Origin: Cynocephalus volans
Lineage: Eukaryota; Chordata; Mammalia; Dermoptera; Cynocephalidae
Assembly: GCF_027409185.1 (NCBI RefSeq)
Contig: NC_084472.1
Coordinates: 46,487,427-46,551,426 of the forward strand
Direction of reading: 5' to 3'
DNA length: 64,000 nt
The notes beneath the pieces were generated by a model. The model worked only from the letters and a program-made list of their open reading frames with translations, did no database searches and was not told the DNA's origin. Positions 10,824 to 21,606 of the stretch are shown here, in pieces. Within the stretch, counting starts at the first letter, position 1. Each line of letters begins with the position of its first letter. A program made the position numbers and the translations under genes.

Positions 10824-12694
10824 CTTTTTCTTGTTTTAGGAAAGGGGACGTTGAAGTCATCGAGCTACTTCCTGCTGAACTGGGGCGTTGTGGGGGGGCG
10901 GCAAAGGGAGGAAGGTACAAAGGGGTTAGGGGGGTTTTGGGTTCCGGGGAAGTGTAGAATACTAATTGGCCTGGGCTGAGTGAAAGGTTATTTTTGGAAA
11001 GTGACGGATCTGGAAGTAGCCAGTCCTGGTACTTCCATAATTCGGTGCGAAGGTGGGAGAGCAAGGGTAAGGCCATGGTGGGTGGTATGGGTCCTTCAGT
11101 TGCTGTGATCCCCGGGGGTAGGAGGGGCCTACCATACATGACTTCAAAAGGGGAAAGATTGGAGGGCCTTTTTGGGAGAGCCCTGGTCTTGAGTAGAGTG
11201 AGAGGTAGAAGACGGACCCAATCAAGGTGTAATTCCAGAGACAATTTAGTTAGTATGGTTCTCTCTACCTTTCCAGATGCTTGAGGTCGGTAAGGGCAAT
11301 GTAGGTGCCAGGGGAGAGAGAGTGACTGGGAGAGTTTTTGTATTATCTGGGCGGTAAATTCAGGTCCATTGTCAGATTGAATGGAAGTGGGCATCCCAAA
11401 TCATGGGATGATTTGGGAAAGGAGAGTCTGGGCTATGGTGGAGGCCTTTTTATTGGATGTTGGGAATGCCTCTACCCATCCTGAAAAGGTATCAACAAAC
11501 ACCAAGAGGTATTTGAGGCGCCGGACGGAAGGCATGTGCGTAAAATCAACTTGCCAGTCGGCCGCCTGTGTGAGACCTCTGGCCTGGTGGGAAGGGTATG
11601 GCCCAGGTTTGAGATGGGTGTTAGGATTGGTACGCTGGCAGATTGTGCATGAGGAGGAAATTTTTTGTAAGAGGGCTTTGTCAGATGGGGTGATTGAGAA
11701 GAAGGCTTGTAAAAACTGGGATAAAGCTTGGGGGCTAGAGTGAAACAGGTCATGGAGGAAGCGAAAGAGAGAGTACTTATCATCATTAGGCGGTTGAGGC
11801 TGAGAGGGTGTCTGTGAACTTTGGGAGCCATATGGAAGAATGGGAAGTTGGCTTTGTGTCTGTGGGTGCATTGCCGCAGTGCGTGCGGCGAGGTCAGCCT
11901 TACAATTCCCGCGAGTGATTGGGGAATCGTCCCTCTGGTGGGATCTGCAATGAATGACTTCTAATTCACAAGGTAAATGGGATGCCTCAATTAATGTGGA
12001 GATTAAAGCTGAGTTGGTGATTGTGTTACCCTTGGTGTTAAGCAGACCGCGTTCTTTCCATATGGCGGCATGAGAGAAAAGTATATGAAAGACATTTGGA
12101 GTCAGTGTATAAGTTAAGAGTTCTTCCTTCAGCTAGAACGCAGGCTCGCGTGGCAGCGATAAGTTCGGCCTGCTGGTTGGTAGTACCCTTGGGTAAAGGT
12201 TGGGCCTCTATAACCGAATCAAGGGAGACTATGGCATACCCTGCGTAATGAGTGTTTCCTTCCTTGAATGAGGACCCATTCGTGAACCATGTGAGATCAG
12301 CTTGAGACAGGGGCCCCTCAGTGATGGAAGAGCGGTAAGTTATGAAATTTTGAAGGCTTTCTACGCAGCTGTGCAAAGGGGTGTTGGGGGAATCTGGTAT
12401 AGGCAGTAGGGTGGCCGGATTTAGGGGTGGGCAGGTAGTGAAGGATAGGGCAGGATTTTCCCGAAACGAGGATAGGAGGGTTAGGATTCTGGAAGGTGGG
12501 AGGGATTGGAGAGCCTTATAGGTAAGGAGGTCTTTGAGGTGATGTGGTGAGAGAATGGTGAGAGGTGCCCCAAATGTTAATTTGGATGCCTCCGTAGGCA
12601 GTAACTGCCCTGCTGCTAGGGCTCTTAGACAGGGTGCCCAGCCTCGTACAGTGGGGTCCAACTGTTTTGATAGGTACAAGGGGGTGAATGGGAA
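10817..12694 (-). pseudogene. ERV1 pol 3' half: RT connection, RNase H, integrase
   Basis: Remnant of a gammaretrovirus-like pol gene read leftward. From right to left: RT connection (YLSKQLDP near 12670), RNase H (AELIA, YTDSK), the integrase zinc-binding region, then the integrase core. Core signs are VDFTHMP near 11540, QSDNGPEF near 11375 and PYRPQASGKVER near 11300, the three DDE positions. The first RNase H acidic residue looks changed (WFTNGS, where D is usual). A TGA within the integrase at about 11399, a stop at about 12038 and further stops in 11872-12037 break the frame. Integrase runs directly into the polypurine tract (about 10820-10838) and LTR, so env is absent. It is a dead relic. 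Confidence 0.85.
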
Positions 12695-13850
12695 TGACAG
12701 CGGCGTTAAAACTAAACTTAAAAAATTAGAGCAGGGTCCTGCAACCCCTCAGACCGAAATCCTGTCAGTGGCCTTCAAGGTTTTTCATAATCGGGAGGAG
12801 GAAAAGGAACGTCGAAAACAAAAGGCCGACCACGCCAACTTCCAGATGTTGGCCCGGCTTATCAAACCCCCTGGGCGCCCTCCCACAGCCTCCACCTCTA
12901 AGCCTCCACCTGGAGCCTGCTTTAAATGTGGAAAGGAAGGGCCTTGGGCAAAGGCCTGCCCCACCCCCAGGCCACCCACCACTCCTTGTCCAAAATGCAA
13001 AAAGAAGGGACATTGGGGATCTGATTGCCCCCTCGCTCGAAGGGGTGAGGGACCAACTGCCCCACAGTCCCCCGAACCGTGGACACCACCTATGGTGGGC
13101 CTCACTGAGGAGGACTGACGGAGCCTTGGGCCCTTCCAGACCATCTCTATAACAAAGCAGGAGCCCAGGGTATCCATGGTTGTGGACGGCCACCCAATAT
13201 CTTTCCTCCTGGACACTGGAGCCACCTTTTCGGTCTTAAGGGAATATAAAGGCCCCACCACCTCCAGCAGCTCTCCTATAGTCGGGGTAGGAGGTAAACA
13301 AATCTTTCCCCCAAAAACCCCTCTTTTAACCAGCTGCCTTCAAGGCACTCAATCCGTTTTCTCCCATTCCTTTCTAGTCATGCCACAATGCCCCGTCCCC
13401 TTGTTGGGTCGGGACGTTCTATCACGGCTTCAAGTCTCCATTACTTTGCCCCTGTCCTCTTCCTCTTCCCCCATTTCCTTCCTCCTAGCGCTAGTTCAAG
13501 CCCAAGATCCTACTAATTCCACCCCTCCAAAGAAGTCCTTACCCATGCTAACGCACCCTGTTAACCCCACAGTTTGGGACACTGCCAGCCCCGCTCTGGC
13601 CCAGTGTTCCCCTGTACACACAAAACTAAAAGACCCCTCCAAATATATTTGTCAGGCTCAGTATCCATTAACCACAACAGCCCTCCTCGGGTTAAGCCCC
13701 ATCATTCAGGACCTATTAAAAAAGGGGTATCTCCGTCCCACTCGCTCCCCTTTCAATACTCCCATACTCGCTGTAAAAAACCTAATGGAGCCTTTTGTCT
13801 CGTCCAAGATCTCCACCTTGTAAAAGTTTTACCATATAGCTTTGCAGCCT
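12695..13850 (+). pseudogene. ERV1 gag (CA end, NC), protease, RT start
   Basis: This plus-strand segment is back to back with the minus-strand pol remnant. It starts in the last part of capsid (KLKKLEQGPATPQTEI), continues through a charged segment and two CCHC zinc knuckles (CFKCGKEGPWAKAC and CPKCKKKGHWGSDC), then a stop at 13116-13118 at the usual gag-pol boundary. Protease follows with FLLDTGATFSVL near 13205 and the LLGRDVL segment near 13400. It then enters the RT N-terminus (LLKKGYLRP, FNTPILAVK) and dissolves near 13820-13850. The RT catalytic core, matrix, most of capsid, the primer binding site and the 5' LTR are absent. Same class as the minus-strand half, so I infer one rearranged provirus. 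Confidence 0.83.
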
Positions 13851-16816
13851 GAAAGAACGTTTTGTTTCATTTTGCATCTCACACTTTAAACAAATGGAAT
13901 TATACTGTAGGTACTTTTCTGTGACTTGGGAGATTAATCCATGTTGTTGCATGTAGTTCATTCATTTTCAAGGAGTAAAGTTTGTTCATTTTCAATGCTA
14001 TATCACAGTCCATAGTATGAATTTATTATAATTTATCTAACTATTTTATCATTGTTGGACAGCTGGATTATTTACAGTTTTTTCTTTTAATACTACAAGC
14101 AGGGCTACTAGGAACATTTTTGAACAAGTCTCCTGTGATACACATTGCACTGGGAAAATATCTGACAGAGGAATTGCTGGTCACAGGAATTGTGTATATT
14201 TAACTTTGCTGGATAATGTCCATTTTCCAAAGTTGTACAAATTTATACTCCTGCCACAGTCTATGGAGTTTTCCATTGATCCTCTTCCTCACCAAATTTC
14301 AGCAATTCTTTTCAGACTTTCCAATTTTAGCTGTTGTGTGGGTGAGTAATAGTGTCTAGTTGTAGTTTTAATTTTTGTTTCTCTGATTGCCAATGAAGTT
14401 TAGCACCTTTTGTTCAATGGCCATTTGGAAATCATTCGTGAAGTGCCTGTTTGATTCTTTAGCCCATTTTTCTATTGGGTTATTATTATTATTATTTTTT
14501 CTTATCAGTTTTTAGTAGTTATTTCTATATTCCGTATATGGGCCCCTTATTGGTTATATGTGTAGTGACTATTTTTTCCAATTCCTTGGCTTACCTTTTC
14601 TTCTCTTCATGGTGTCTTTTGATGAACAGCAGCTTCTAAATTTAATGTACTCAAATTTATCAATCATTTCCTTCATGTTTAGTATTTTTTGTGTTCTGTT
14701 TAAGTTTCCCTATGCTGAGGGCATGAAGATATTTTCTTATATTATTTTCTGAAATTGATATTGTTTTGCCTTTCATATTTAGATGCATGACCTAGATTAA
14801 TATTTGTGGATGTTGTACGGTAGGGTCACATTTCTTCTTCTTCTTTTTTATGTGGCTATCCATGGACCTATTGGATAGAAATGAGCATTACTTCCTCACT
14901 GCTCTGCAGTACCACCCTTTCCATACATTAAGTACCCATGTGTCCACAATTTATCTCTATTCCATTGGTCCAAATGTTCATCTTTGAATCAACAGTATAA
15001 GAGTATAATGTCTTAATTATTTTAGCTTTATAATGAGTCTTGCTACCCAATAGGATAAATCCTTTTCAAGACGGTTTTGGCTACTCTTGACCTTTTGCAT
15101 TTACTTATGAATTTTAAAATCACCTTGTCTGTTTCCACAAAAATGGGATTTTGATTGGGCTTGCATTGAATCTGTAAATTGATTTTGAGAGAATTTACAT
15201 CTTTACAGTACTGAATCTTCCAATTCTGAATATCATATAGTCCCTTACTTATTTAGATCTTCTCTTTTTTCAACATTTTACATTTTTTCACTTAGAAGTC
15301 TTGAACATCTTTTGTTAGAATTTTTCCTAGGTATTTGATTTTTTTGATGTCATTGTAAATAGTATCTCTTTTAAATTTTCATTTCCAAACTATTGCTAGT
15401 CCACAGAAATGCAATTGATTTTTATATTCATCTTGTATTCAGAACCTTGCTATACCCACCTTCTCTGCATTTATTGAGATAATACAAATTTTCACTTTTA
15501 TTCTGAAAGTGTGGTATTATAATAATAGATTTTTTAAAGTTGTCACTCGTGCAGTCTAGAAACAAATTCCACTTTGTCATGATGTATTATCCTTTTTATA
15601 CTACATATCATTGGATTTGGTTTGATAACCTTTTTTTTTTAAGGATTAAAAAAATTTATGTTAATGACATTGCCTGATATTTTCCTTTCTTGTAATTTTT
15701 CTGCCAGGTTTGGTATTAAGGCTATGCTTTATAAAATAATTTTGAGATTGTTCCCTCATTTTCTATTATCTGGAAAAGTTTGTGTATGATTAGTGTAAGG
15801 GCTTCCTTAAAAGTTTGGTAGAACTTCCCTGTGAAGCCATCTGGGACTGAAGTGTCTTTGTGGGGAGGATTTAATAACAAATTTAATCTCTTTAATAGAT
15901 ATGGACTATTTAGATACTCTGTTCTTGTGTCAGTTTCGATAAGCGGCATTTTTCTAAGAATTTGTTCATTGCAAATTTTCCAGTGTAATGCCCAAAGTTG
16001 TTCATAATATCCCCTTACTATTTTTTGGATGTGTGTGGGATCTATAGCGATGGCTTCTTTTTCATTCCTGACATTGGTTTCTTGGACTTCACTCTTTTTC
16101 TTAATTAGCTTTGCCAGCATCTTATTAATTTAATTTTTTTGAACAAAAGAACCAATTTTTGGTATTGTTGATCTTCTCTATGCTATTTCTTTCCTTCTAC
16201 TTTTTTTTGGGTTTAATTTGCTTTCCTTAAAAAATTTTTTTGGGGGGCTGGCTGGTTAGCTCAGTTGGTTAGAGTGTGATGCTGATAACACCAAGGTCAA
16301 CACCACGTTCAAGGGTTCAGATCCCCGTACTGGCCAGCCACCAATAAAAACCAATAAAAAAACCCCAACAATAAAAAAAAATTTTTTGGAGAAGGTTGTT
16401 TAGATTATTAACTTTCAATTTTTCTTCTTTTCTGTTATTCATTTCAAGATATAAATGTCTCTCTAGGCACAGGTTTAGAGATTAAATTATATTTGGTTCA
16501 AAATATTTTCTAAGCTCTTTTGTGATTTTGCCTGTGATCCAAGTATTATTTAGAAGTTTATTTCCAAACACATGAGGATTTATGGGTTTTTAAAATTGAT
16601 TAAATTCTTATTTTCTAATATGGTCAGACAATATACTCTGTGATTCCAATTTTTTGGAATTTGTTACAACTTACTTTATGACTCCAAATATGATAAATTT
16701 TTGTAAATGGTCTATGTGCCCTTAAAACAAATATGTGTTCTGTAGTTGTTGGGTTCAGTGTCCTAAATATACCAATTAGGTCAAATTTGTTAATCATGTT
16801 GTTTAAAACTTTGATT
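13851..16816 (-). mobile_element. Ancient L1 (L1M-type), minus strand, left part
   Basis: The plus strand shows the antisense of L1 ORF2 from its 3' end (near 13880-14300) leftward in the protein toward the RT. A minus-strand frame at 15722-16120 still reads as an L1 RT N-terminal region (PDGFTGKFYQTFKEALTLI). It is interrupted by a t-SINE at about 16245-16372. It appears to resume at about 34196, on the far side of the insertion stack. Confidence 0.7.
16245..16372 (+). mobile_element. t-SINE monomer, closest to tRNA-Ile
   Basis: Clear tRNA-Ile resemblance over its length: A box 'tagctcagttggttagag', anticodon arm 'gtgatgctgataacaccaag' with GAT in the anticodon position, and B box 'gggttcagatcccc', ending 'tactggccagcc'. 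Relative to a normal tRNA it carries about 12 extra bases between the variable loop and the T arm. An A-rich tail follows. Flanking 'aaaaaatttttttgg' and 'aaaaaattttttgg' are the probable target-site duplication. Confidence 0.9.
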
Positions 16817-17800
16817 TTTTAAAAGCTTTTTATTTTTAAATATAACACAACTTCAGAAAATCACATTAAACAATATACTGCTTAATGAAGTTTTCTACGG
16901 TGAATATTTTTGCAACCATCACCCGTGTAAGAAGATAGGAACTCGCTAGTAAGTGCCTCTGCTAATTACAGCCATCCCCACCCGGTTATCCTGACTTTTA
17001 TGGTAATTATTTCTTGTCTTTATAATTTTATCACTCAAGTGTAAATACCTAAATATCATAGTTTAATTTTGACTTTTTTGTTTAGCTGTTTTGATAAGTT
17101 TTTTAAATCTCTTAATTTGTAGTTCCCCTTTTTCTCTTTCTTTCATAATTTGTTTTAAAAAACCAGGTCATTTCTCCTGTAGAGTTTCTCATATTCTGCA
17201 TTTTGCTGATTACCTTTCCGTGGCATAGTTTAACATATTCCTCTATCCTTTGTATTTCTTGAAAACTGGTAATTAGATCTAGTGGTCTAATCAAAATCAG
17301 GTTGTTTTATTTTATTGTTGTTTTTTGGCAAGACTCTTCATAAATAGTTGCTTGTTTTGTTTTTTACCAGGAGGCATATAATGTCTGGACTTCCCTCTTT
17401 ATGAAATTTAGCAGTTACTGGAGCTCAGTGTCTAGGTGTGTTAATTCATTCAGGGTTGTAAAACAGTGATATTACAGTTTTATCCTTCCTTTTTCATTCA
17501 TTTGCTGGAATACTTCTAGAAAGAGAAATTTTACCTTGTGTACTAGTTAGTTCCCAGTTGTGCAAGCTCAATAGAAAAAGCAGGACAAATGTTGATTATT
17601 TCCCTTTACTTACCAGCATTCAAAATAAACAGTTTCTCAGTGTCTTCCAAGGGTAATCAATTAGTATTTTATTTTTTTATATCATAATAAACCAATGGAT
17701 TTAGACATATTTGATGTGTTTTGTCCATTGCAGTAATTATCCTTGATCCTCAAATTGCCCCATACTTGGGCAGTTGGAGTGCTGCTACTTGGCTCCTGTG
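16817..17800 (-). mobile_element. Ancient LINE-like repeat, minus strand, left part
   Basis: The start, with a 'gcttttatttttaaatataacac' like segment followed by 'tttttgcaaccatcacccgtg', resembles the antisense 3' end of old L1/HAL1-type elements. It seems to continue at 20826-21606 and again at 34086-34195, i.e. around both the ATP12A pseudogene and the L1 stack. Family assignment is uncertain. Confidence 0.45.
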
Positions 17801-17834
17801 TCTTTGTTTTGTTTGTTTGTTTGTTTGTTTGTTT
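17801..17834. repeat. (TTTG)n tail of the retrocopy
   Basis: About seven TTTG units lie 12-40 bases past the AATAAA of the pseudogene. This is where its poly(A) tail should be, so it is best read as a tail that mutated into a microsatellite. Confidence 0.75.
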
Positions 17835-20816
17835 ATAAAACATCTTTTATTTAAAAACAAGGCCTGTGTATGGATACAACTAAGTTAAAACATGAAACAC
17901 GATTGACACAATTATTATTGGGAAGTGCTTGGAAACTGTTCAACAAGAAATAAATATTACTACCTAAACCACATGGCTCTCCACTGAGGTTAAATCTGGT
18001 AAATGAAAAGCCCCTTGGGATCAGTTGAGCATTTTTGTTAGGATAAGCTAAATGGACTTGGAGCTCAGTTTTGGAGGAGATGGTGGTAGGGGTGGAGGGC
18101 GATGTGGGAGTAGGGGGCACAAAAGGGCTGGGAGGTGCCAAGAAGTGGGATGGGGTGACACAGCCAGGGAAACTGTCACAGCAACATTGCAAAAGCCTTC
18201 AAGAAGGTTGTCTCAGAGTCAAAATGGAGGTTGTCTATGCTGCTATGATATAAACCTGTCACCACTTTCATCTGCAAACCTTCAGCTGAGACAGCATTTT
18301 ATGAGCAAGGCAACCATGAAAATTTATGTCCTTAGGGGATTCACAGAAATCTTAGGGAGGTGTGCCTCCTTAAGATTTAATAGGGGCCTTTAATAGGGTG
18401 TGGGATGGAGATCTGAGCCATTCTATCTAGAGCTTAAGGCAGACCCAGCAGACACCTGGTTACACAAGACTATTTAACATCAGTGAGCTTTATATACATA
18501 TAAACATCCTCTTCCCTTTACCATTACCTTGAAATTCACATATTTTAAAAAAGGAGATGGAGATGAAAATCATATATAAATAGTCTAATCTTAGCTTTAA
18601 AGTACAAAACATCAGGAAATATCTTTCATCCAATTTTCATTATGAAAGTTCTTTCTTATATTGATTTGGATGATGTTGTATCCACAGAGAACTCCCAGCA
18701 AGTGGCCAGAAGATGAACGAGAACATTCCCACTGTGCCGCTGGGGGACTTGGGAAGCAAGGTGGTCTTCATAACAGATGTTTTTATCCCACCAGCTTCCA
18801 GGGTAGAGCCTGATGAAGAGTTTCTGCACCTTGTCATACATCCAAGTCAGGATGGCATGCGGCACCTCCACAAACCAGTACTGAGGCTTGAGCATGGTGA
18901 AACTCAGGGCCGTGGCACTTCCAAGGCTTAGGAAGAGGATCAGTGCAATGACAATCTGTAAGGTGACCTCCACCCAGATCACTTTGTTTCTGAAGGACCC
19001 CGCTGGAAGACAGAATTCCTCCATGTTTCCCTGGATCAGATCTGCTGCTTGTTGGCCCGTGATGTAAACAAAGAAGGCTGTGTGGCCCATTTGTTCAAGG
19101 CATTGCCTCTGGTACCTCGTCCATTTCTGTCCATCGCTGTCTTCCAAGTCTTTCATGTGGTCCTTTTCCCATTTTATCCAGAGGCTAATGAGAGCGCTGG
19201 GTCGAAAGCCCTCTTGTGCACACACAATGAGATACACAATGGACACTCCCAGGGCTTGCATGAGGCCAACGTGCAGTTAAGAGTAGATGGCAGTCTGTCC
19301 TTCTTCTTGCAGTGAGGCTTCCTGTTCCTGATGTCCCTTTAAGCTTTCTCATGTGCCCAGGCAATGGAGGGAATGATGCCTGTGCCCAAGTCCAGGGACA
19401 GGATGGTAATGATGACAATGAGCAGGGGGAGCCCCACGATGATAAAGATCAGAAAGGGGCAAAGCTCAGCAATGTTCCTAGTCAGGGCGTAAGCGATAAT
19501 CGTCAGGTTGTCAAAGATCAAATGACATTCCTCCACCCCCATGCTATAGATGTGAACTTGTCATCCAGGAAGACCATGTCAGCTGCATTTTTGGCTGTGT
19601 CAGAACCTGCTACCCCCATGGCAATCCCAACATCTGCCTTCTTAAGAGGTGGAGAGTTGTTAACCCTGTCCCTGTCACAGCAACAACTGCATCCTGCCTT
19701 TGACAGCCCTCCACGATGATCAGCTTCTGTTGGGGGATGTCAGGCAAAGACGATTTCTGAGTAGTTGGTTAAAGCCTCGTCCAGCTGTTCCGGGCTCATA
19801 TCCTTCAGCTCCACACCGGCCACCACAGCGGCTTTAGCATCCCAGTTGTTAACTTGTTCCACAGCAATGCTGAGGTGGTTTGCAATGTCTTCCACTCTTT
19901 CCCTGCTGGCTGAGATGATCCCTACATTCTTGGCAATAGCTTGGGCTGTGATGGGATGGTCACCTGTAACCATAATAACCTTGATCCCTGTGCTCCAGCA
20001 TCTGGTGACTGCATCTGGTATAGTGGATCGAGGGGCATCAACCATGGACAAGAGCTTCACAAAACATAGGTTGGAGGTGGGAAAGTTCATGATGTCTATG
20101 TCAAACGAGTAGTTCTCTGGAAACTCATCTGCTGGCAGGTACAGATGGTGGAAACCCAGCATGTGCTCACCCAGCCTGCCCACGTAGGCCATGGGGAAGG
20201 CCTCGGCTATGTTCTTGGCCAGGGACTGCTCCTATCCGCAGACCATGATGGTGCTGCACTTGTCCAGGATCCTCGTGGGGGCCCCCTTCATCACCATGAG
20301 GAAGTGCTTGTTGTAGGGTTTGACTGTCTCATGTATGGAGAGCTGAAGTTTGTTGGTAGAGTTAAAAGGGATTTCAGCTACTCGTAGTTTCTTTTTCTAA
20401 TTTCCATCACATCACCCAAATGAACTCTGAGAATTTCAAAACAGCAGTTTCTGAGACATCTCCACCCATGACTTTCTTCTTGATAGGGACACTTTCCTGT
20501 CCTGGATTGAACTCAGCTTGGTTACCCAATGTTATTATCTTGAATAAGTAGGCCCAGTTCCAGAGCTTTGGTCAAAGACTTGGTTTGAATGATCTTCACT
20601 AGTGTCAGCCACGAAGATCTGATTGTCAAACCACACATAGGCCACAGTCATTCTGTTCTGGGTCAGAGTCCCCATCCTGTCCGAGCATATGATAGAGGGG
20701 GAGGCCGGAGTCTCTAACCGCCTCAAGCTGCTTCACCAGGCAGCCCTTCTTGGCCATCCTTTTGCTGTCAGTGACAGAGTCACCATTTAGACAGGTTATA
20801 GAATAGAAGCTAGAGT
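17810..20816 (-). pseudogene. ATP12A: ATP12A processed pseudogene, 5'-truncated
   Basis: A retrocopy of the non-gastric H+/K+-ATPase alpha subunit mRNA. From right to left it codes, in broken frames, from just before the phosphorylation loop (about 20790) to the C-terminus (about 18770) without introns. Recognisable blocks are CSD[RM][11 protein letters not shown] at about 20687-20650, the intact [10 protein letters not shown] at about 19970, [10 protein letters not shown] at about 19490, and YPGSWWDKN near 18790. Lesions: the DKTGT loop reads DRMGT, one base is missing in the hinge motif at 19651-19675, there are stops and other frame breaks between the blocks, and the natural stop is replaced by a Glu codon at 18767-18769. 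After it comes about 0.9 kb of 3'UTR, an AATAAA (17846-17851 on minus) and a degenerate tail seen as (TTTG)n. A 9-base repeat tctttgttt at 17801-17809 and 20817-20825 is a candidate target-site duplication. ATP12A fits better than ATP1A or ATP4A paralogues at the C-terminus, from memory of the family. Confidence 0.9.
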
Positions 20817-20825
20817 TCTTTGTTT

Positions 20826-21606
20826 CCAGGGGGTTTACACAAGTAAACTCAGGAGAGCAGGCTGGGGCTCAGATTCCCCAGTGAGAGATGAGTTATCCAC
20901 GTTGGCTCCTGTGTCATTGACAGCCTCTTTTCCATCTGGTATAACAAGACACTCCAGTCTCTTCTTATACAATTCTTGTCCCAGACATTTCTTCTTGGAG
21001 CACTTGTTTCTCATAGTGGAAAATTACACACTACTCTCCAAATTTGATTTCTAAAAACAGTTAAAAAGATTATTTTGTGTGTGCATTCTCACCTCACCTC
21101 TCCCTTCTGCTGCTTCTTCTCTTTTGTGGAGCATATAATATGCACAGTACTCTCTCTTTTATATCCCTTACGCAATCTTAGATTTACACACATTCATGCA
21201 GTTGTCAAAACATCATTTTCTGAGGCTGGCCCATGGCTCACTTTGGAGAGCGTGGTGCTGACGACACCAAGTCAAGGGTTAAGATCCCCTTACCGGTCAT
21301 CTTTAAAAAGAAAAAACAGAAACAAACAAACAAAACATCATTTTCTACCAGTTTCGTAAGAAAAAGCTAAAGAATTAATATTCCCTGAATTTCTCATGTT
21401 CCAGACACAATATCTCTGCAATATTTATATTTAAAAGTCAGTTTGGCTAGATAAAGAGATCCTTGGTTTTCATTTTCTTTCCTTAACTATCTTAAATATC
21501 TTATTCATTTTCTTCTGGCATAAAATGTTGCTATAAAAAAGTTCTTTTTTTTCTTTCTCTTTTAAGTTACTTGGTCTTTTTGCCTGGATAGTCAAATAAT
21601 TTTTCC
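20826..21606 (-). mobile_element. Ancient LINE-like repeat, middle part
   Basis: Segments such as 'ttggctcctgtgtcattgaca' and, near 21585, 'tgcctggatagtcaaataat' continue the ancient repeat of 16817-17800. A t-SINE lies at 21222-21331. Family uncertain. Confidence 0.4.
21222..21331 (+). mobile_element. t-SINE monomer
   Basis: Reads 'ggctggcccatggctcac' at the start, 'gtggtgctgacgacaccaag' in the anticodon region and 'agatccccttaccggtcatc' at the end, then an A-rich tail. A perfect 15-base duplication aaaacatcattttct at 21207-21221 and 21332-21346 defines the insertion. Confidence 0.92.

Noticed and set aside
12555-13118. Single host gene with two CCHC zinc knuckles (CNBP- or GAG-like domesticated)
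   Set aside because: A retroviral protease and RT start follow directly after the stop at the gag-pol boundary, and the frame begins in mid-capsid with no promoter or start.
16245-16372. Functional tRNA-Ile gene
   Set aside because: The stems are mismatched, extra bases precede the T arm, and an A-rich tail and duplication mark it as a SINE.
18052-18393. Gly-rich plus-strand frame and the opposing Pro-rich minus-strand frame at 17851-18192
   Set aside because: Both lie in the 3'UTR of the ATP12A retrocopy.
17810-20816. A working P-type ATPase gene
   Set aside because: There are frameshifts, an altered phosphorylation loop, a damaged hinge motif, a lost stop, no introns and no 5' part.
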